From Aureococcus anophagefferens (lineage: Eukaryota > Sar > Pelagophyceae > Pelagomonadales > Pelagomonadaceae), in assembly GCF_000186865.1 (NCBI RefSeq), contig NW_008705578.1, positions 591,300 to 655,299 of the forward strand: DNA of 64,000 bases. Reading direction: 5' to 3'. Positions 1 through 9,076 of this stretch are shown here, piece after piece. The position numbers and the translations under genes are program-made. The first letter of the stretch is position 1. Every line of letters begins with the position of its first letter. Under the pieces are notes generated by a model that was given only the letters and a program-made list of their open reading frames with translations, was not told where the DNA came from and searched no databases.

Positions 1-747
1 CTCGACGCCGACCTCTACGCCTATCTCAAATTGAAAGACGCGGCGACGAGCCTCGTCGGCGAGCGCGCCGCCGGCGGCGACCGCGAGCTCTATCGCCCGG
101 CGAACGCGTCGAGGATCTGGGGCGCGCTGGCCAAGTACGAGAAGTTCGTCGGCGCGAAATTGGTCGACCGCCTGCCCTGCGACGACGCGTGCCTGCTGCA
201 AGCCGTGGGCTGCCGGGGCAGGTTCGCGGGCCACCTCGCGAACGACTCGCACCTCGAGCGCGCGCTCGGCCAGCACGCGCTGCTCTCGATCCTCGGCGAC
301 GAGCTCCGGCGCCTCGAGGCGCGGCGCGGCCGGCGCTACGCCGTCGTCGCCTGGGCCCGGCCCGACGTCGTCGTCCGCCAGCCCTACCCGACGAGCATGG
401 TCGGCGACGCGCCGCGGTCCTGCGGCGGCGGCAGCGACCTCGCGCGCGTGCTGCCGCGCGACGCCGCGGACAAGCTGCTCTTCTCGGGCATGGCCGCCGC
501 GCGGGAGCCCTGCGGGCCCTTCGGGACGCCCGAGTGCGACTCGCGCGACGCGCGCAAGCTGCGCGTCGAGTGCCGGCCCTACGCGCGCGAGCAGGAGGAC
601 TTCGTCCGCAGGGCGGTCCAGACGACGGGCTGCGCGGACGTGTGGCCGCGGCGCGCGAAGATGTGCATGGCGGACCCCGAGGCGACGACGTACCGCGGCG
701 CGCCCGTCTTCGAGGGCGAGGCGGCGCTCCACGCCGGGGCGCCGTAA
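1..747 (+). CDS. 3' part of an unidentified protein gene, possibly glycosyltransferase-like
   Basis: An open frame enters from the left edge (codon 1 begins at base 1) and ends at TAA 745-747, giving about 248 residues of a C-terminal region. No start can be assigned. Strong G/C third-position bias matches the neighbours. Visible features are a VVAWARPDVVV stretch near residue 118, the kind of RPDV motif seen around the nucleotide-sugar site in several algal glycosyltransferase-like families, and scattered cysteines (for example DACLLQAVGC) that suggest a secreted or lumenal protein. I do not recognise the family with certainty, so the function is open. The next gene is convergent, and its putative SECIS lies just past this stop. 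Confidence 0.5.
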   Translation, partial: LDADLYAYLKLKDAATSLVGERAAGGDRELYRPANASRIWGALAKYEKFVGAKLVDRLPCDDACLLQAVGCRGRFAGHLANDSHLERALGQHALLSILGDELRRLEARRGRRYAVVAWARPDVVVRQPYPTSMVGDAPRSCGGGSDLARVLPRDAADKLLFSGMAAAREPCGPFGTPECDSRDARKLRVECRPYAREQEDFVRRAVQTTGCADVWPRRAKMCMADPEATTYRGAPVFEGEAALHAGAP

Positions 748-759
748 GGGGCTGTTACC

Positions 760-829
760 GGGGGAGCCGTGGGGCGGTCGGGCGCCGCGCGTCTGGACGC
801 GCGGCGCCGTCATGGGCCGGCTTCCCCCC
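760..829 (-). promoter_or_regulatory. Candidate SECIS element in the 3' UTR of the GILT-like gene
   Basis: On the minus strand, downstream of the GILT stop, the RNA can fold as helix I (AGCCG 822-818 with CGGCT 769-765, extended by a G-run/C-run pair), then ATGA (813-810), a perfect 13-bp helix (808-796 with 793-781), and a CGA trinucleotide (780-778) opposite ATGA. This is the SECIS layout with a UGA/GA quartet. The base pair of unpaired A residues usual at the apex is replaced by CC, a variant known from a minority of eukaryotic SECIS elements. Placement after a gene with an in-frame TGA strengthens the call. Folding was done by eye. Confidence 0.7.
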
Positions 830-836
830 GTCGCCT

Positions 837-1598
837 CTACCTCGCGGCCGGCGTCGTCGCGCAGCCCGCGGGCGGCGCGCCGTCGTAGGCGTCGCAGATG
901 GCCGTGAGCCAGGCGTCGCTGTCGGAGACGTAGACGCCGTCGACCGTGATCCAGACCGCGTCCTCGTAGTACTGCGTGACCTTGTCGTGGTCCTTCTGCA
1001 GCAGCGCGCCGCCGTCGCGCTCGTAGCACTCGTGCAACATCTTGCCCTTGGACGGCTCGAAGCCCGCGGTCTCGGCGCAGGACGTGACGACGTGCTGGAA
1101 CGGCGGCAGGGACGCGTCCGACGCCGAGAGCGTCGTCTGGTTGCGGTACATGCAGGCGACGAAGTCCCACCATCGGTAGTCGTACGCCGGCAGATCGATG
1201 CCGTACTCGGCGCAGAGATAGTACTGGGCGATCTCGCAGTCCTGCTCCGGCGAGCCCGAGAGCGTGCTCGTCGCCGTGCAGTTGGGCTCGAGCGATCCCT
1301 CGACGCTGTAGAAGCCCGTGCCGACGAACATGGGGTGCAGGCTCAGGTCGATGATCCCGCGCAGGCCGGCCGCGCTCATCACCTCCTCGTTGAAGATGAT
1401 GGAGTGCGACCGGCAGACGGATCACGTGCTCACGCACACGACCTCGACGGTGACGCGCGACGCGTCGAGGGACCGGAGCGACGCCAGGCCCCGCCGCCGC
1501 AGCGTCGGCGCCGCCGCGAGCAAGAAGAGGGCCGCGCCCGCGAGGAGCGGCGCGGCTTTGCGACTCCGAGGCAGCCCCAAAGCCGTCGGGGCAGCCAT
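837..1598 (-). CDS. GILT-family thiol reductase, selenoprotein with UxxC active site
   Basis: A single frame runs from ATG 1598-1596 to TAG 839-837 (253 residues), interrupted only by TGA at 1424-1422, codon 59. Read as selenocysteine it gives U59-S-V-C62, exactly where gamma-interferon-inducible lysosomal thiol reductases carry their catalytic CxxC. Upstream is a hydrophobic signal/anchor (residues about 14-31, KAAPLLAGAALFLLAAAPTL). Downstream, family landmarks continue in order: a Cys-rich CEIAQYYLC segment, DFVACMYRN, CAETAG, and a C-terminal VWITVDGVYV strand with Cys residues. G/C third-position bias is unchanged after the TGA, so this is not a pseudogene. GILT reduces protein disulfides in acidic compartments. 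A SECIS-like hairpin follows in the 3' UTR. Sec incorporation is inferred; the reading frame and motif are seen. Confidence 0.82.
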
Positions 1599-1689
1599 CG
1601 CGTCGATACCCCCGCGGGGCGTCCGCAAAAAGGAGTCGGGCCGACGGTGCCAAGATACGGGCCGTATTCAGTGAGGGCAGCCAGCCAGC

Positions 1690-3945
1690 ATGGTGCGCGA
1701 CGAGGCCCGCACCGTGCGCACGGTCGTCGGCGGCTTCACGCTGACGCTGGCCGTCTTCGCCCTCGCGGGCGTGCGCCTCGACCCCGGCGCGAACGAGCCC
1801 GCCGCCGCGGCGCTGCGCCTGAACCTCGCGGCGCAGGAGCTGTCGCGGGGCGCGGCCAAGGACGCGGCCAAGGCCGGGGACCGCGGGCCGGGCTTCTCGA
1901 CGAAGGAGCTGGACCTCAACGCGGCGTCGAACGGCGTCGCGTCGGCGGACCACCCGGCGGGGAGCGACCTCGTCGCGCACAGCGGCGGCGACGCGAGCCA
2001 GACGGGCAAGCACACGTGGGCCGCGAGCGACCCCGAGCGCGTCGCCGCCTTCTGGCTCGACCTGCTGCCGACGAGCCCCTGGATGATCGGCAACTATTCC
2101 GTGGACGGCGGCTGCGCGACCTACGGCAAGGTCTTCGTCGGCAACGACTCGACGACAGGCGTCCACGGCGTCAACGCGCCGTTCCAGTTGCACGCGGTCC
2201 GCGCCTGGAAGCGCTCGAGCGGCGCCCTCTCCATGGCCCAGCTCGAATCCAAGTTCTCCAACGCCATCTCGCGCTGGGGCTTCGACGGCCAGGCGACGCA
2301 GGAGCAGGCCGCGCTCCCGGAGTCCGCGGCCGCGCCCCCGGAGACCAAGGACATGTCCGCGGGCAAGAAGCAGCAGGCCGCGCCGCCGTCGGAGCCCCTG
2401 GCGCTGCAGCCCAAGGGCACGACGGAGAATACGGAGGCGAGCGCGCAGCCCCTGTCATCGTCGCTGGAGCAGCCCGAGGGCGCCGAGGCTTTGGCGAAGA
2501 AGCCCGCCGCCGACGCGGCCCCGCCGTCGGAGCCGCTGGCGTTACAGCCCAAGGGCACGACGGAGAATACGGAGGCGAGCGCGCAGCCCCTGTCATCGTC
2601 GCTGGAGCAGCCCAAGGGCGCCGAGTCGCTGGCGAAGAAGCCCTCCGCGGAGAAATCCTCCGCCGCCGAGGCCCCGCCGTCGGAGCCCCTCGCTTTGCAG
2701 CCCAAGGGCACGACGGAGAACACGGAGACCGCCGCCCAACCGCTCGCATCGTCGCTGGAGCAGCCCAAGGGCGAGTCGCTGGCGAAGAAGCCCTCCACGG
2801 AGACATCCGCCGCCGAGGCCCCGCCGTCGGAGCCCCTCGCGCTCCAACCGAAGGGCGCGACGGAGACGAGCGGCGCGGCCGCCCAGCCGCTCGCCGGCAA
2901 GCTCGAGCCGCAGCGGCGGCTCGACGCGCGCGCGCGCGCGGGCGCGGACGCGCTCGCCCGCGCCGACGCGCCGAGCGGGTCGGGCTACGCGACGCACGCG
3001 CTGCCGCCCCTCGCGGAGAACGTCGTCGGCCTCTACACCGAGGACCTGAGCTACTACGCCCGGGCGCTGACGGCGTCAGGCTACGACTTCGCGGTCCTGG
3101 CCTGGGAGGGGTCGTCGCGGGACGCGCCCAAGGGCGCCGAGGGCGCCCCGTTCCACTCGCTCGTCGTCCACGTGCCCGACACGCTGGTCGTCCTCGAGCT
3201 CATGGGCCCCGCGATGGACGCGGCCACGTCCAAGGCCGTCGGCCGCGCGCAGCCGTCGTGGCGCCGCGTCGCCGCGGCCCTGCCGCCGTCGACGCACGTC
3301 GAGACGCTCGACGCGCGCGGCAAGCCGTCGCTCACGGCCGTGAAGATCTCCTACAGCTCGACGGACGCCGCGCGCGACTCCGCGTGGGCCGAGCGCGTGC
3401 TCGAGGCGACGCCGCTGAGCCGCGACGCCACGTCGGCGAACTACCCGGCGGCGAGCTTCGACGACCGCGGCGCGCTCGCGGGGTCGTCGGCCTTCGGCGT
3501 CGACGCGCGCGTGCTGAGCTGGACGTCGGACCTGTCGCCCGTGGAGCTCCACTACGTCGAGCCGTCGAACAGCGCGCAGTCCGTCGAGCACGCCCTGAGC
3601 GCCGACGAGCGCGCGCTCTCCGTCGAGGCCTACGAGACCTACGCGGTCAAGACGCATTTGGACCTCGTCGACAAGTGCGAGGCCTGCGACGACGTCACGG
3701 GCTTCGACCGCCTCATGGACACGCACTTTGGCCGGCGGCTCCTGTCGGCCGGCGGCGCCGAGGCGCGGACCCTCGACGCGGCCTTCCTCGCCGCCGTCGA
3801 CCTCGACGCGCCCCACACGGTCTGGAAGAAGGGCGCGGCCTACTTCCTCTACGTCGCGAGCCCGTCGGGCGCCGCGGCCCAGCTCACGGGCACCTTCGAC
3901 GACGCGCCCGCCGGCGCGCGCCAGTTCAACACGTGCGTCGCCTAG
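1690..3945 (+). CDS. Secreted or membrane-anchored repeat protein with VOC-like segments
   Basis: The protein has 751 residues starting at ATG 1690. Residues about 10-27 (VVGGFTLTLAVFALAGV) form a signal anchor. Residues about 95-200 contain HTWAASDPERVAAFWLDLLP, and residues about 435-650 contain VVGLYTEDLSYYARAL and ELHYVEPS; both resemble vicinal-oxygen-chelate (glyoxalase-fold) repeats, but metal ligands are not clear. Between them lie four imperfect copies (about 45-50 residues) of a PPSEPLALQPKGTTENTE unit with Lys-Pro spacers, probably an extended linker. The C-terminal part has a CEAC pair. No enzymatic function can be assigned. It is convergent with the LITAF gene, with a 66-base gap between the two stops. 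Confidence 0.7.
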   Translation: MVRDEARTVRTVVGGFTLTLAVFALAGVRLDPGANEPAAAALRLNLAAQELSRGAAKDAAKAGDRGPGFSTKELDLNAASNGVASADHPAGSDLVAHSGGDASQTGKHTWAASDPERVAAFWLDLLPTSPWMIGNYSVDGGCATYGKVFVGNDSTTGVHGVNAPFQLHAVRAWKRSSGALSMAQLESKFSNAISRWGFDGQATQEQAALPESAAAPPETKDMSAGKKQQAAPPSEPLALQPKGTTENTEASAQPLSSSLEQPEGAEALAKKPAADAAPPSEPLALQPKGTTENTEASAQPLSSSLEQPKGAESLAKKPSAEKSSAAEAPPSEPLALQPKGTTENTETAAQPLASSLEQPKGESLAKKPSTETSAAEAPPSEPLALQPKGATETSGAAAQPLAGKLEPQRRLDARARAGADALARADAPSGSGYATHALPPLAENVVGLYTEDLSYYARALTASGYDFAVLAWEGSSRDAPKGAEGAPFHSLVVHVPDTLVVLELMGPAMDAATSKAVGRAQPSWRRVAAALPPSTHVETLDARGKPSLTAVKISYSSTDAARDSAWAERVLEATPLSRDATSANYPAASFDDRGALAGSSAFGVDARVLSWTSDLSPVELHYVEPSNSAQSVEHALSADERALSVEAYETYAVKTHLDLVDKCEACDDVTGFDRLMDTHFGRRLLSAGGAEARTLDAAFLAAVDLDAPHTVWKKGAAYFLYVASPSGAAAQLTGTFDDAPAGARQFNTCVA
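2386..2885 (+). repeat. In-frame coding minisatellite, four degenerate units
   Basis: Copies begin near 2386, 2521, 2673 and 2820, each opening with codons for PPSEPLALQPKG. Spacing varies (about 135-150 bases) by in-frame insertions such as the added EKSSAAEA codons. The first two units are nearly identical at the nucleotide level and the later ones have drifted, as expected for unequal exchange within a coding linker. Confidence 0.85.
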
Positions 3946-4011
3946 GTTCGGGCGCGGCGCTCTTTAATCCGGTTTTTATTTTACAAGGCCCCCGATCGTC
4001 CGAGCCGCGGA

Positions 4012-4641
4012 CTAGCGCTGCCCGCGGCGCGCGTCGTAGCTGCCGCTCATCTGGCTGACCCTGCCGACGCGCTGCTGACACTGGGGGCACGTGTGCGTCA
4101 CGTCCCTGAGCTCGCTGACGCAGAAGGGGACGCACGCGCACGGCCAGAGGCCGATGCAGCACAATCCGCAGCACGCGGCCCACTGCGCGAGCGACGGCCC
4201 CGCTTCCTCGTGCATCACGGTCGTGATCTGCGCGCGGCAGAACGGGCACTCCATGCGGACGGGATGCCGGTCCAGGGCGAAGAAGCACTGGTGGACCGGC
4301 TGCTGGACGACCATGGTGGGCTGCACCATCTGCGGCTGGACCATCTGCGGCTGGACCATTTGCGGCTGGGCGACCATCTGGGGCTGCTGCACGTACTGGA
4401 CCTGGGCCTGCGGCGGCACGACGGCGCCCTGGATGACGGCGCCCGGGACCGGAGCGCCCTGGATGGGCGCGCCGCCGTACTGCTGGACGACCGGGGGCTG
4501 TTGCATATAGGCCTGGGGCTGCTGCACGTAGGCCTGTCCCTGGATGACTTGGGCTCCCGGCAAGGGGGCGTTGGCGTGCGCATCGATCGCGTTCATGCCG
4601 GGCGTCTTCGTGTCCATGGGCGGCGCCGTCGGGTTGTACAT
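4012..4641 (-). CDS. LITAF-domain (zf-LITAF-like) membrane protein
   Basis: This is a 209-residue protein. The N-terminal half is Pro/Gln-rich with tandem QPQMVQP units (15-bp tandem repeat, about 4310-4375). The C-terminal half is a LITAF domain: an N-terminal zinc knuckle ECPFCRAQITT, a hydrophobic Trp/Cys-rich membrane-inserting stretch (about residues 150-178, WAACCGLCCIGLWPCACVPFC) and the second knuckle HTCPQCQQ. This two-CxxC arrangement around a hydrophobic insert is diagnostic of the LITAF/SIMPLE family, monotopic proteins on the cytosolic face of endosomal and lysosomal membranes. It is divergent from the FtsH-like gene, sharing a 183-base promoter region. Confidence 0.9.
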   Translation of the reverse strand: MYNPTAPPMDTKTPGMNAIDAHANAPLPGAQVIQGQAYVQQPQAYMQQPPVVQQYGGAPIQGAPVPGAVIQGAVVPPQAQVQYVQQPQMVAQPQMVQPQMVQPQMVQPTMVVQQPVHQCFFALDRHPVRMECPFCRAQITTVMHEEAGPSLAQWAACCGLCCIGLWPCACVPFCVSELRDVTHTCPQCQQRVGRVSQMSGSYDARRGQR

Positions 4642-4824
4642 GCTCTCTTAAGCCAGACGGTGGACTCGATGGCGGCGGGCCTGGACGGCGGATTTACGAA
4701 GTGCAACTTGAAGGAGCAACTTGATGACGTTGCTGTTCGAATTGTTGCTGCGTTGCAAGCGCTGCCACGACACCGAAGGTTTGGAAAACGTAGCCCGTAG
4801 CCGCGCCACTGGATTTCTAATAGC
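4642..4824. promoter_or_regulatory. Shared divergent promoter region (LITAF / FtsH-like)
   Basis: This 183-base non-coding interval separates two divergent starts. It is clearly less GC-rich than the flanking exons and contains GTTG/CAAC-rich stretches but no clear TATA box. Its role as a promoter is inferred from position only. Confidence 0.4.
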
Positions 4825-6531
4825 ATGCGTCGCATCCTGTGTTTCGCAGCGGTAGCGCTCGCGCACGGGCGCTCGCTCTCCCTGAAGAAACCAAGGAAGC
4901 AATCGTCGGGCGCGCCGTCGTGGACGAAGCACGTGAACCGCCAGACCGTCGCCATCGGCCTCGGCATCGTGCAGGCGACCTGGCAGACGCTGCGCGTGCG
5001 CAAGGACGGCGCCGCCCCCGCGTCGACGAAGCCGACGTCGTCGTCGAGCTTCCGCGTCGACCCGACGTCGTCGAGCGACGTGCGCTTCGACGACATCGGC
5101 GGCCAGAAGGAGGCCGTGACCGCGCTGCGCGACGTCGCGGACTTCGTGCGCGACCGCGAGCGCTTCGCCGCCGTCGGCGCGGCGCCGCCCAAGGGCGTGC
5201 TCCTCCACGGGCCGCCGGGCTGCGGCAAGACGCTCCTCGCCAAGGCCCTCGCGCGCGAGTCGAACGCGACGTTCTTCTCCGCCAGTGGCAGCTCCTTCGT
5301 CGAGGTCTACAGCGGCCTCGGCGCGAAGCGCGTCCGCGAGCTCTTCGCCGAGGCGCGGGCCCACGCGCCCTCCGTCGTCTTCATCGACGAGATCGACGCC
5401 CTCGCGAAGCGGAGGAGCTCCGGCGCGCCGGGCGCCGGCGGCAACGAGGAGCGCGAGCAGGCGCTGAACCAGCTCCTCTGCGAGCTCGACGGCTTCGCGA
5501 CGGGCGACGAGTCCGTCGTCGTGCTCGCGGCGACGAACCGCATCGACGCCCTCGACGACGCGGCGATCCGGTCCGGCCGCTTCGACCGCCACGTGCGCGT
5601 CGTCCTGCCCGACGAGGACGCGCGGCTGGCCATCCTCCGGGGCGTCCGGGGCCCGAAGCTCGCGCCGGGCTGCGCGGACGAGGTCCTGCCGCGCATGGCC
5701 GCGGCGACGTCGGGCTGCTCCGGCGCGGACCTGGCCGCGCTCATGAACGACGCGTCGCTCCGGGCCGCGCGCCGGTCCGCGGCCTCCGTCGAGCGCGAGG
5801 ACCTCGAGGCCGCGCTCGACGTCCTCGAGCACGACGGCGAGTCCATGGACATGGACACGTTCCTCGCCATCGCGCCGACGGTGCAGCGCCGCGTCGCCGC
5901 CCACGAGGCGGGCCACGCGGTCGCGGCGCTGATCGACGAGGTCGCCGAGCGGTCCGTGCACCTCTCCGCGACGATCGTGCCGCGGTCCGGCGGCTCCGCG
6001 GGCCACGTGACGCTGAAGCCGTCCAAGGAGGCGCCCAAGGACGAGCCCCACACGCGCGCGTCGCTCCTCGCGCGGCTCCGCGTGCTGCTCGCCGGCCGCG
6101 AGGCCGAGGCCATCTTCCTCGGCGACGACCACGTGTCCATCATGGCCGAGTCCGACGTGACCAAGGCGCTCGGCGTCGCCAAGGCCCTGGCGCGCTTCGG
6201 CTTCGACGCCGACTCGAAGCGGTCGCGGGCCGGGCCGTCCGTCGACGAGGACAACGCCGCGCGGAAATTCCTCGAGAACGAGCGGAGGAACGTGCACCGG
6301 GCCCTCGTCGAGCGCAAGGAGACCGTGCGCCGCCTCGCGGACGCCCTGCTCGAGAAGCACACGCTCGCCAACGACGAGATCCGCACCATCTTCCGGACCG
6401 GCGAGGACGCGCGGAAGATCCCGCCGCTCGTCCGCTGGATCGCCGCGCCCTTCGAGGGGCGGAAAGCGGCGCGCTCCGACCGCGCGCCGGCCCTCGTGCC
6501 CGCCGCGGACCAGCGCGACGCCGCGCCCTGA
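4825..6531 (+). CDS. FtsH-like membrane AAA metalloprotease
   Basis: The protein has 568 residues. The N-terminus looks like a signal or organelle-targeting peptide (MRRILCFAAVALAHG), followed by a hydrophobic segment (VAIGLGIVQATW). The AAA domain starts with VRFDDIGGQKEAV, with Walker A GPPGCGKT at 129-136, Walker B VVFIDEIDA near 186 and an SGRFDRHV second region of homology. The peptidase domain has the zinc-binding HEAGH at 360-364 and a downstream Asp (AESDVTKA) in the place of the third ligand. FtsH proteases unfold and degrade membrane proteins in plastids and mitochondria. Unlike typical FtsH the N-terminal lumenal loop is very short. Plastid or mitochondrial location is inferred from the leader. 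Confidence 0.93.
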   Translation: MRRILCFAAVALAHGRSLSLKKPRKQSSGAPSWTKHVNRQTVAIGLGIVQATWQTLRVRKDGAAPASTKPTSSSSFRVDPTSSSDVRFDDIGGQKEAVTALRDVADFVRDRERFAAVGAAPPKGVLLHGPPGCGKTLLAKALARESNATFFSASGSSFVEVYSGLGAKRVRELFAEARAHAPSVVFIDEIDALAKRRSSGAPGAGGNEEREQALNQLLCELDGFATGDESVVVLAATNRIDALDDAAIRSGRFDRHVRVVLPDEDARLAILRGVRGPKLAPGCADEVLPRMAAATSGCSGADLAALMNDASLRAARRSAASVEREDLEAALDVLEHDGESMDMDTFLAIAPTVQRRVAAHEAGHAVAALIDEVAERSVHLSATIVPRSGGSAGHVTLKPSKEAPKDEPHTRASLLARLRVLLAGREAEAIFLGDDHVSIMAESDVTKALGVAKALARFGFDADSKRSRAGPSVDEDNAARKFLENERRNVHRALVERKETVRRLADALLEKHTLANDEIRTIFRTGEDARKIPPLVRWIAAPFEGRKAARSDRAPALVPAADQRDAAP

Positions 6532-6685
6532 ACACCCCTGAACATTTCCCCCCCTTGCACATACCGAAAATCGCACCCTGTACATAATACATAATTGGCC
6601 AAGATTCTCCGGGGTTACCCAGAGCATCGTGCGCCACGTCTTTTTCGAACCCCCTCTACTTTCCGAGCTGCCGTGCTCAGCTAGC
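6532..6685. other. Convergent intergenic spacer
   Basis: This 154-base spacer lies between two convergent stops and is relatively AT-rich (for example ACATAATACATAATTGG around 6581-6599). It probably carries both 3' ends. No canonical polyadenylation signal was recognised. Confidence 0.35.
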
Positions 6686-7918
6686 TTAGTAGCGACCACA
6701 TGGATCGATGGATCGCGACCGGAGCCGCAGGGGAAACGACACGAGGGACGCAACACCTAGCCGCGGCCACAATTCGACGTTGTCGACGAGCATGGACTTG
6801 CGCCGCCAAGTTCCGCTCTTCTCATTCAACTCATACAAAAACGTCGTTTCTTGGAGGTCAGGGCCTTCCTTTCCACCGAGGACGAGACGTCCGTCATGGA
6901 CACACGCCGCCAAGGACATATGAGCTGCCCCCACGGGGAGAGCGCCCAGCTCCGACCACACCTCTGCTCGAGGATCGTAAACATAACAATGGGTGGGAAC
7001 AGACGTAGCCAAGGGAAGCATGGGTGAGATTTCCTTTTGAGCAATGACATACACGCAGCGATTGTGCGTAACAGCAGTCAAAACCCTCTCGCCTCTCTCC
7101 TTGAGTGCCGTCAAAGGAGGACCGAGGGACCAAGACCGCGTCGTGTTGTCGTAAATTTGGAGCCGAGTAGTGTGAGTACAACTGACCGTTCCGGGCGAGG
7201 GTTTGTAAGTGTCGGAGTTTGTAAAGTCTTCGCAATAGCCTCCCACAACAAAAAGACGCGACCCAATGACGCAATACCCGGAATGAGCAGCTGCAGAAGG
7301 CATCGACGGTAGCCGCTCCCAAATCTGAGACTGCTCGTCCCATGAAAATGTACCGTCGGTAGGGTGAGCTCCAGCGGCGACCACGAGCACATTATCGATG
7401 AACGCGGTGCATTGCCCGTACATGATCTCCGGTAGCTCCGCCGGAAGATGCGGGTCTTGCACGTCCGGCGGGTCTTGCGCCCACCAATGCGTCCGCGTAT
7501 CATAAATCATGATATCCAATGAATCATTATGCGTGTCACCGCAAATGACAATCCGATCGTCGCTGGAATACGCCGTCGTGAACTCCCAAAGGTAGAGACT
7601 CCTTTCCAGCCAACTTTTTTTGAAGCCGAGCTTCCGAAGATCATGCGTCGGACACACCAAGGCAGCGTCGGTACCGATATTTTCATCCTCATCAAAATAC
7701 ATTGAGGAGCCCACTACGATTAGCCCGTACTCCGTCGCGCCGAGTGTCTTTCGCATCCGCGCGAACTCGTCGCCGAAGACGAGCCGCCGCAGCGTCCGAC
7801 ACGTCCCGCCCAGGTTCCTGTGGTCCGCCAGCGGCACGCGCGCCAGCGCGACTTCGAGCAGGGGGGCGAGCCCGAGCAGTTCGCGCCCCAGCGCCGGTCT
7901 CTTTGCTGGAGCGGCCAT
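6686..7918 (-). CDS. Kelch-repeat beta-propeller protein with F-box-like N-terminus
   Basis: The protein has 410 residues. The N-terminus (LLEVALARVPLADHRNLGGTCRTLRRLV) resembles an F-box-type helical module. The rest shows repeated kelch blades: GLIVVGS, MIYDTRTHWW, NVLVVAAG...WERLPSMPSAAAHSGYCVIGSRLFVVGGY, LQIYDNTTRSW, CYVYDPRAEVWSELGALP, GRLVLGGK. F-box/kelch proteins are usually substrate adaptors of SCF ubiquitin ligases; that role is inferred here. Apart from its first 70 codons the gene is markedly less GC-rich and less biased at third positions than its neighbours, so it may be a recent arrival or under different codon selection. Confidence 0.8.
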   Translation of the reverse strand: MAAPAKRPALGRELLGLAPLLEVALARVPLADHRNLGGTCRTLRRLVFGDEFARMRKTLGATEYGLIVVGSSMYFDEDENIGTDAALVCPTHDLRKLGFKKSWLERSLYLWEFTTAYSSDDRIVICGDTHNDSLDIMIYDTRTHWWAQDPPDVQDPHLPAELPEIMYGQCTAFIDNVLVVAAGAHPTDGTFSWDEQSQIWERLPSMPSAAAHSGYCVIGSRLFVVGGYCEDFTNSDTYKPSPGTVSCTHTTRLQIYDNTTRSWSLGPPLTALKERGERVLTAVTHNRCVYVIAQKEISPMLPLATSVPTHCYVYDPRAEVWSELGALPVGAAHMSLAACVHDGRLVLGGKEGPDLQETTFLYELNEKSGTWRRKSMLVDNVELWPRLGVASLVSFPLRLRSRSIDPCGRY

Positions 7919-9076
7919 CGATGCGCGCGGCGTCGCGCGCGAGCTGCAGATTGTGTGGGCGCACAGCAGCGCGGCCGGGGGAGGCGTCGCGACGGTCGAG
8001 GCGCTCGGGGGCGTCGCGCGCGCGGGCCAGGCTCAGGCCAAGTCCGACGGTTGATCGATGATGCCGACCGGAATTAAAACGTGGCTGAGAAGCGCCGAGG
8101 GCGGCATCTTCATCGACGGCCCAGCCTATTAAAACGTGGCTGGCAGCGCTCGAGCTGATTAATCTAAGGCTGTCATCGCTCGAAGGGTTGCCCCCTGCAA
8201 CAAAGGCTGTAGCTCGGTTGCGAAGCGCTCGACCATCACCAGGTCCTACGTCGGCAGCGTCTCGCGCTCGTTGCTTCGATTGCCGCGGTCTCTGCATCCG
8301 AGCTTGCCCATGAACATGTGGCACCGCCGAGCCATCGGCTTCTGCAGCCTGCTGCAGTGAACGCCGGCAGCGCTGCTACGGGCTGCCCAGAGCCCCTGCG
8401 CCGTCGTCGAGGGGCAGCCCTACTCCGCGCGCCGGCGGCAGCGCGGCCGCCGGCGGCAGCGCACGCCAAGATCGAGGACGACAACACCGACAACGAGGCC
8501 CAGACTCGACGGCGAGGCGTCCAGGACGAGGAGCTTCGCGGCGCGCGCGCGCGCACGTGTCCACGGCCGCCTCTCGGATGCGCGGCCTTCGCTAGGCCAC
8601 CGACGGCACGGGAATGAGAAGGGCTGGGTCGCCGCCGCGCCGAAACACATTATCAGCTCGCTCGCTCGCGACGCGGCACGCTCTTCAACACATGCTTTCC
8701 ATGCGAATCGCGCGCAGCGCGAGGGAAAATTTTGGAGCTCGTCCTCTCAAGGGAGCGTCGAAATGACTCTCACTGCCAGCGACGGCCAGACGTAGCGGCG
8801 TAAATTTGACACGAGTTCCCTCTCCCGGCGCCTAAAGATCGCAGAAGAGCGGCGTCGTCCGCGCGCGCGATGCGCGCATCGCGCGGTGGAAATTTTGCAG
8901 AAAAATGCCGTTTGCAGCTACGAAACGACACGCTGTGCCCGGCTCGCGGCCTTCGGCCGCCGCCGTTTTTTTTTGCCGCGCGGGTCGGCATGACCTACCA
9001 ACCAGTCCGACTCCCACCTCGTCGGCACTCAAGCAGCACGATCTCAGCACCGTCGGCCTGATCGGCCGCGGCCGCA
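7919..9076. other. Gene-poor interval of about 1.16 kb with degenerate short repeats
   Basis: No convincing coding region is present. Open frames here are short, Arg/Ala-rich and lack family features. Three degenerate copies of an ATTAAAACGTGGCTG-type unit followed by GCGCTCGAG-like sequence start at about 8073, 8128 and 8158. The stretch after 8640 is AT-richer and contains two GAAATTTTGCAG/GAAAATTTTGGAG-like motifs. The end just before 9077 probably includes the promoter of the glycosyltransferase gene. Confidence 0.5.

Noticed and set aside
1422..1424. TGA as a premature stop marking a pseudogene
   Set aside because: The frame, codon bias and GILT motifs continue intact afterwards, the TGA is exactly at the catalytic residue and a SECIS-like hairpin follows.
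189..4058. Long plus-strand open frame (over 1200 codons)
   Set aside because: It overlaps well-supported genes in other frames and is composed almost wholly of Arg/Ala/Pro, the usual shadow of very GC-rich coding DNA.
8236..8617. Overlapping short open frames on both strands
   Set aside because: Arg/Ala-rich, no motifs, and mutually overlapping. Likely chance frames.
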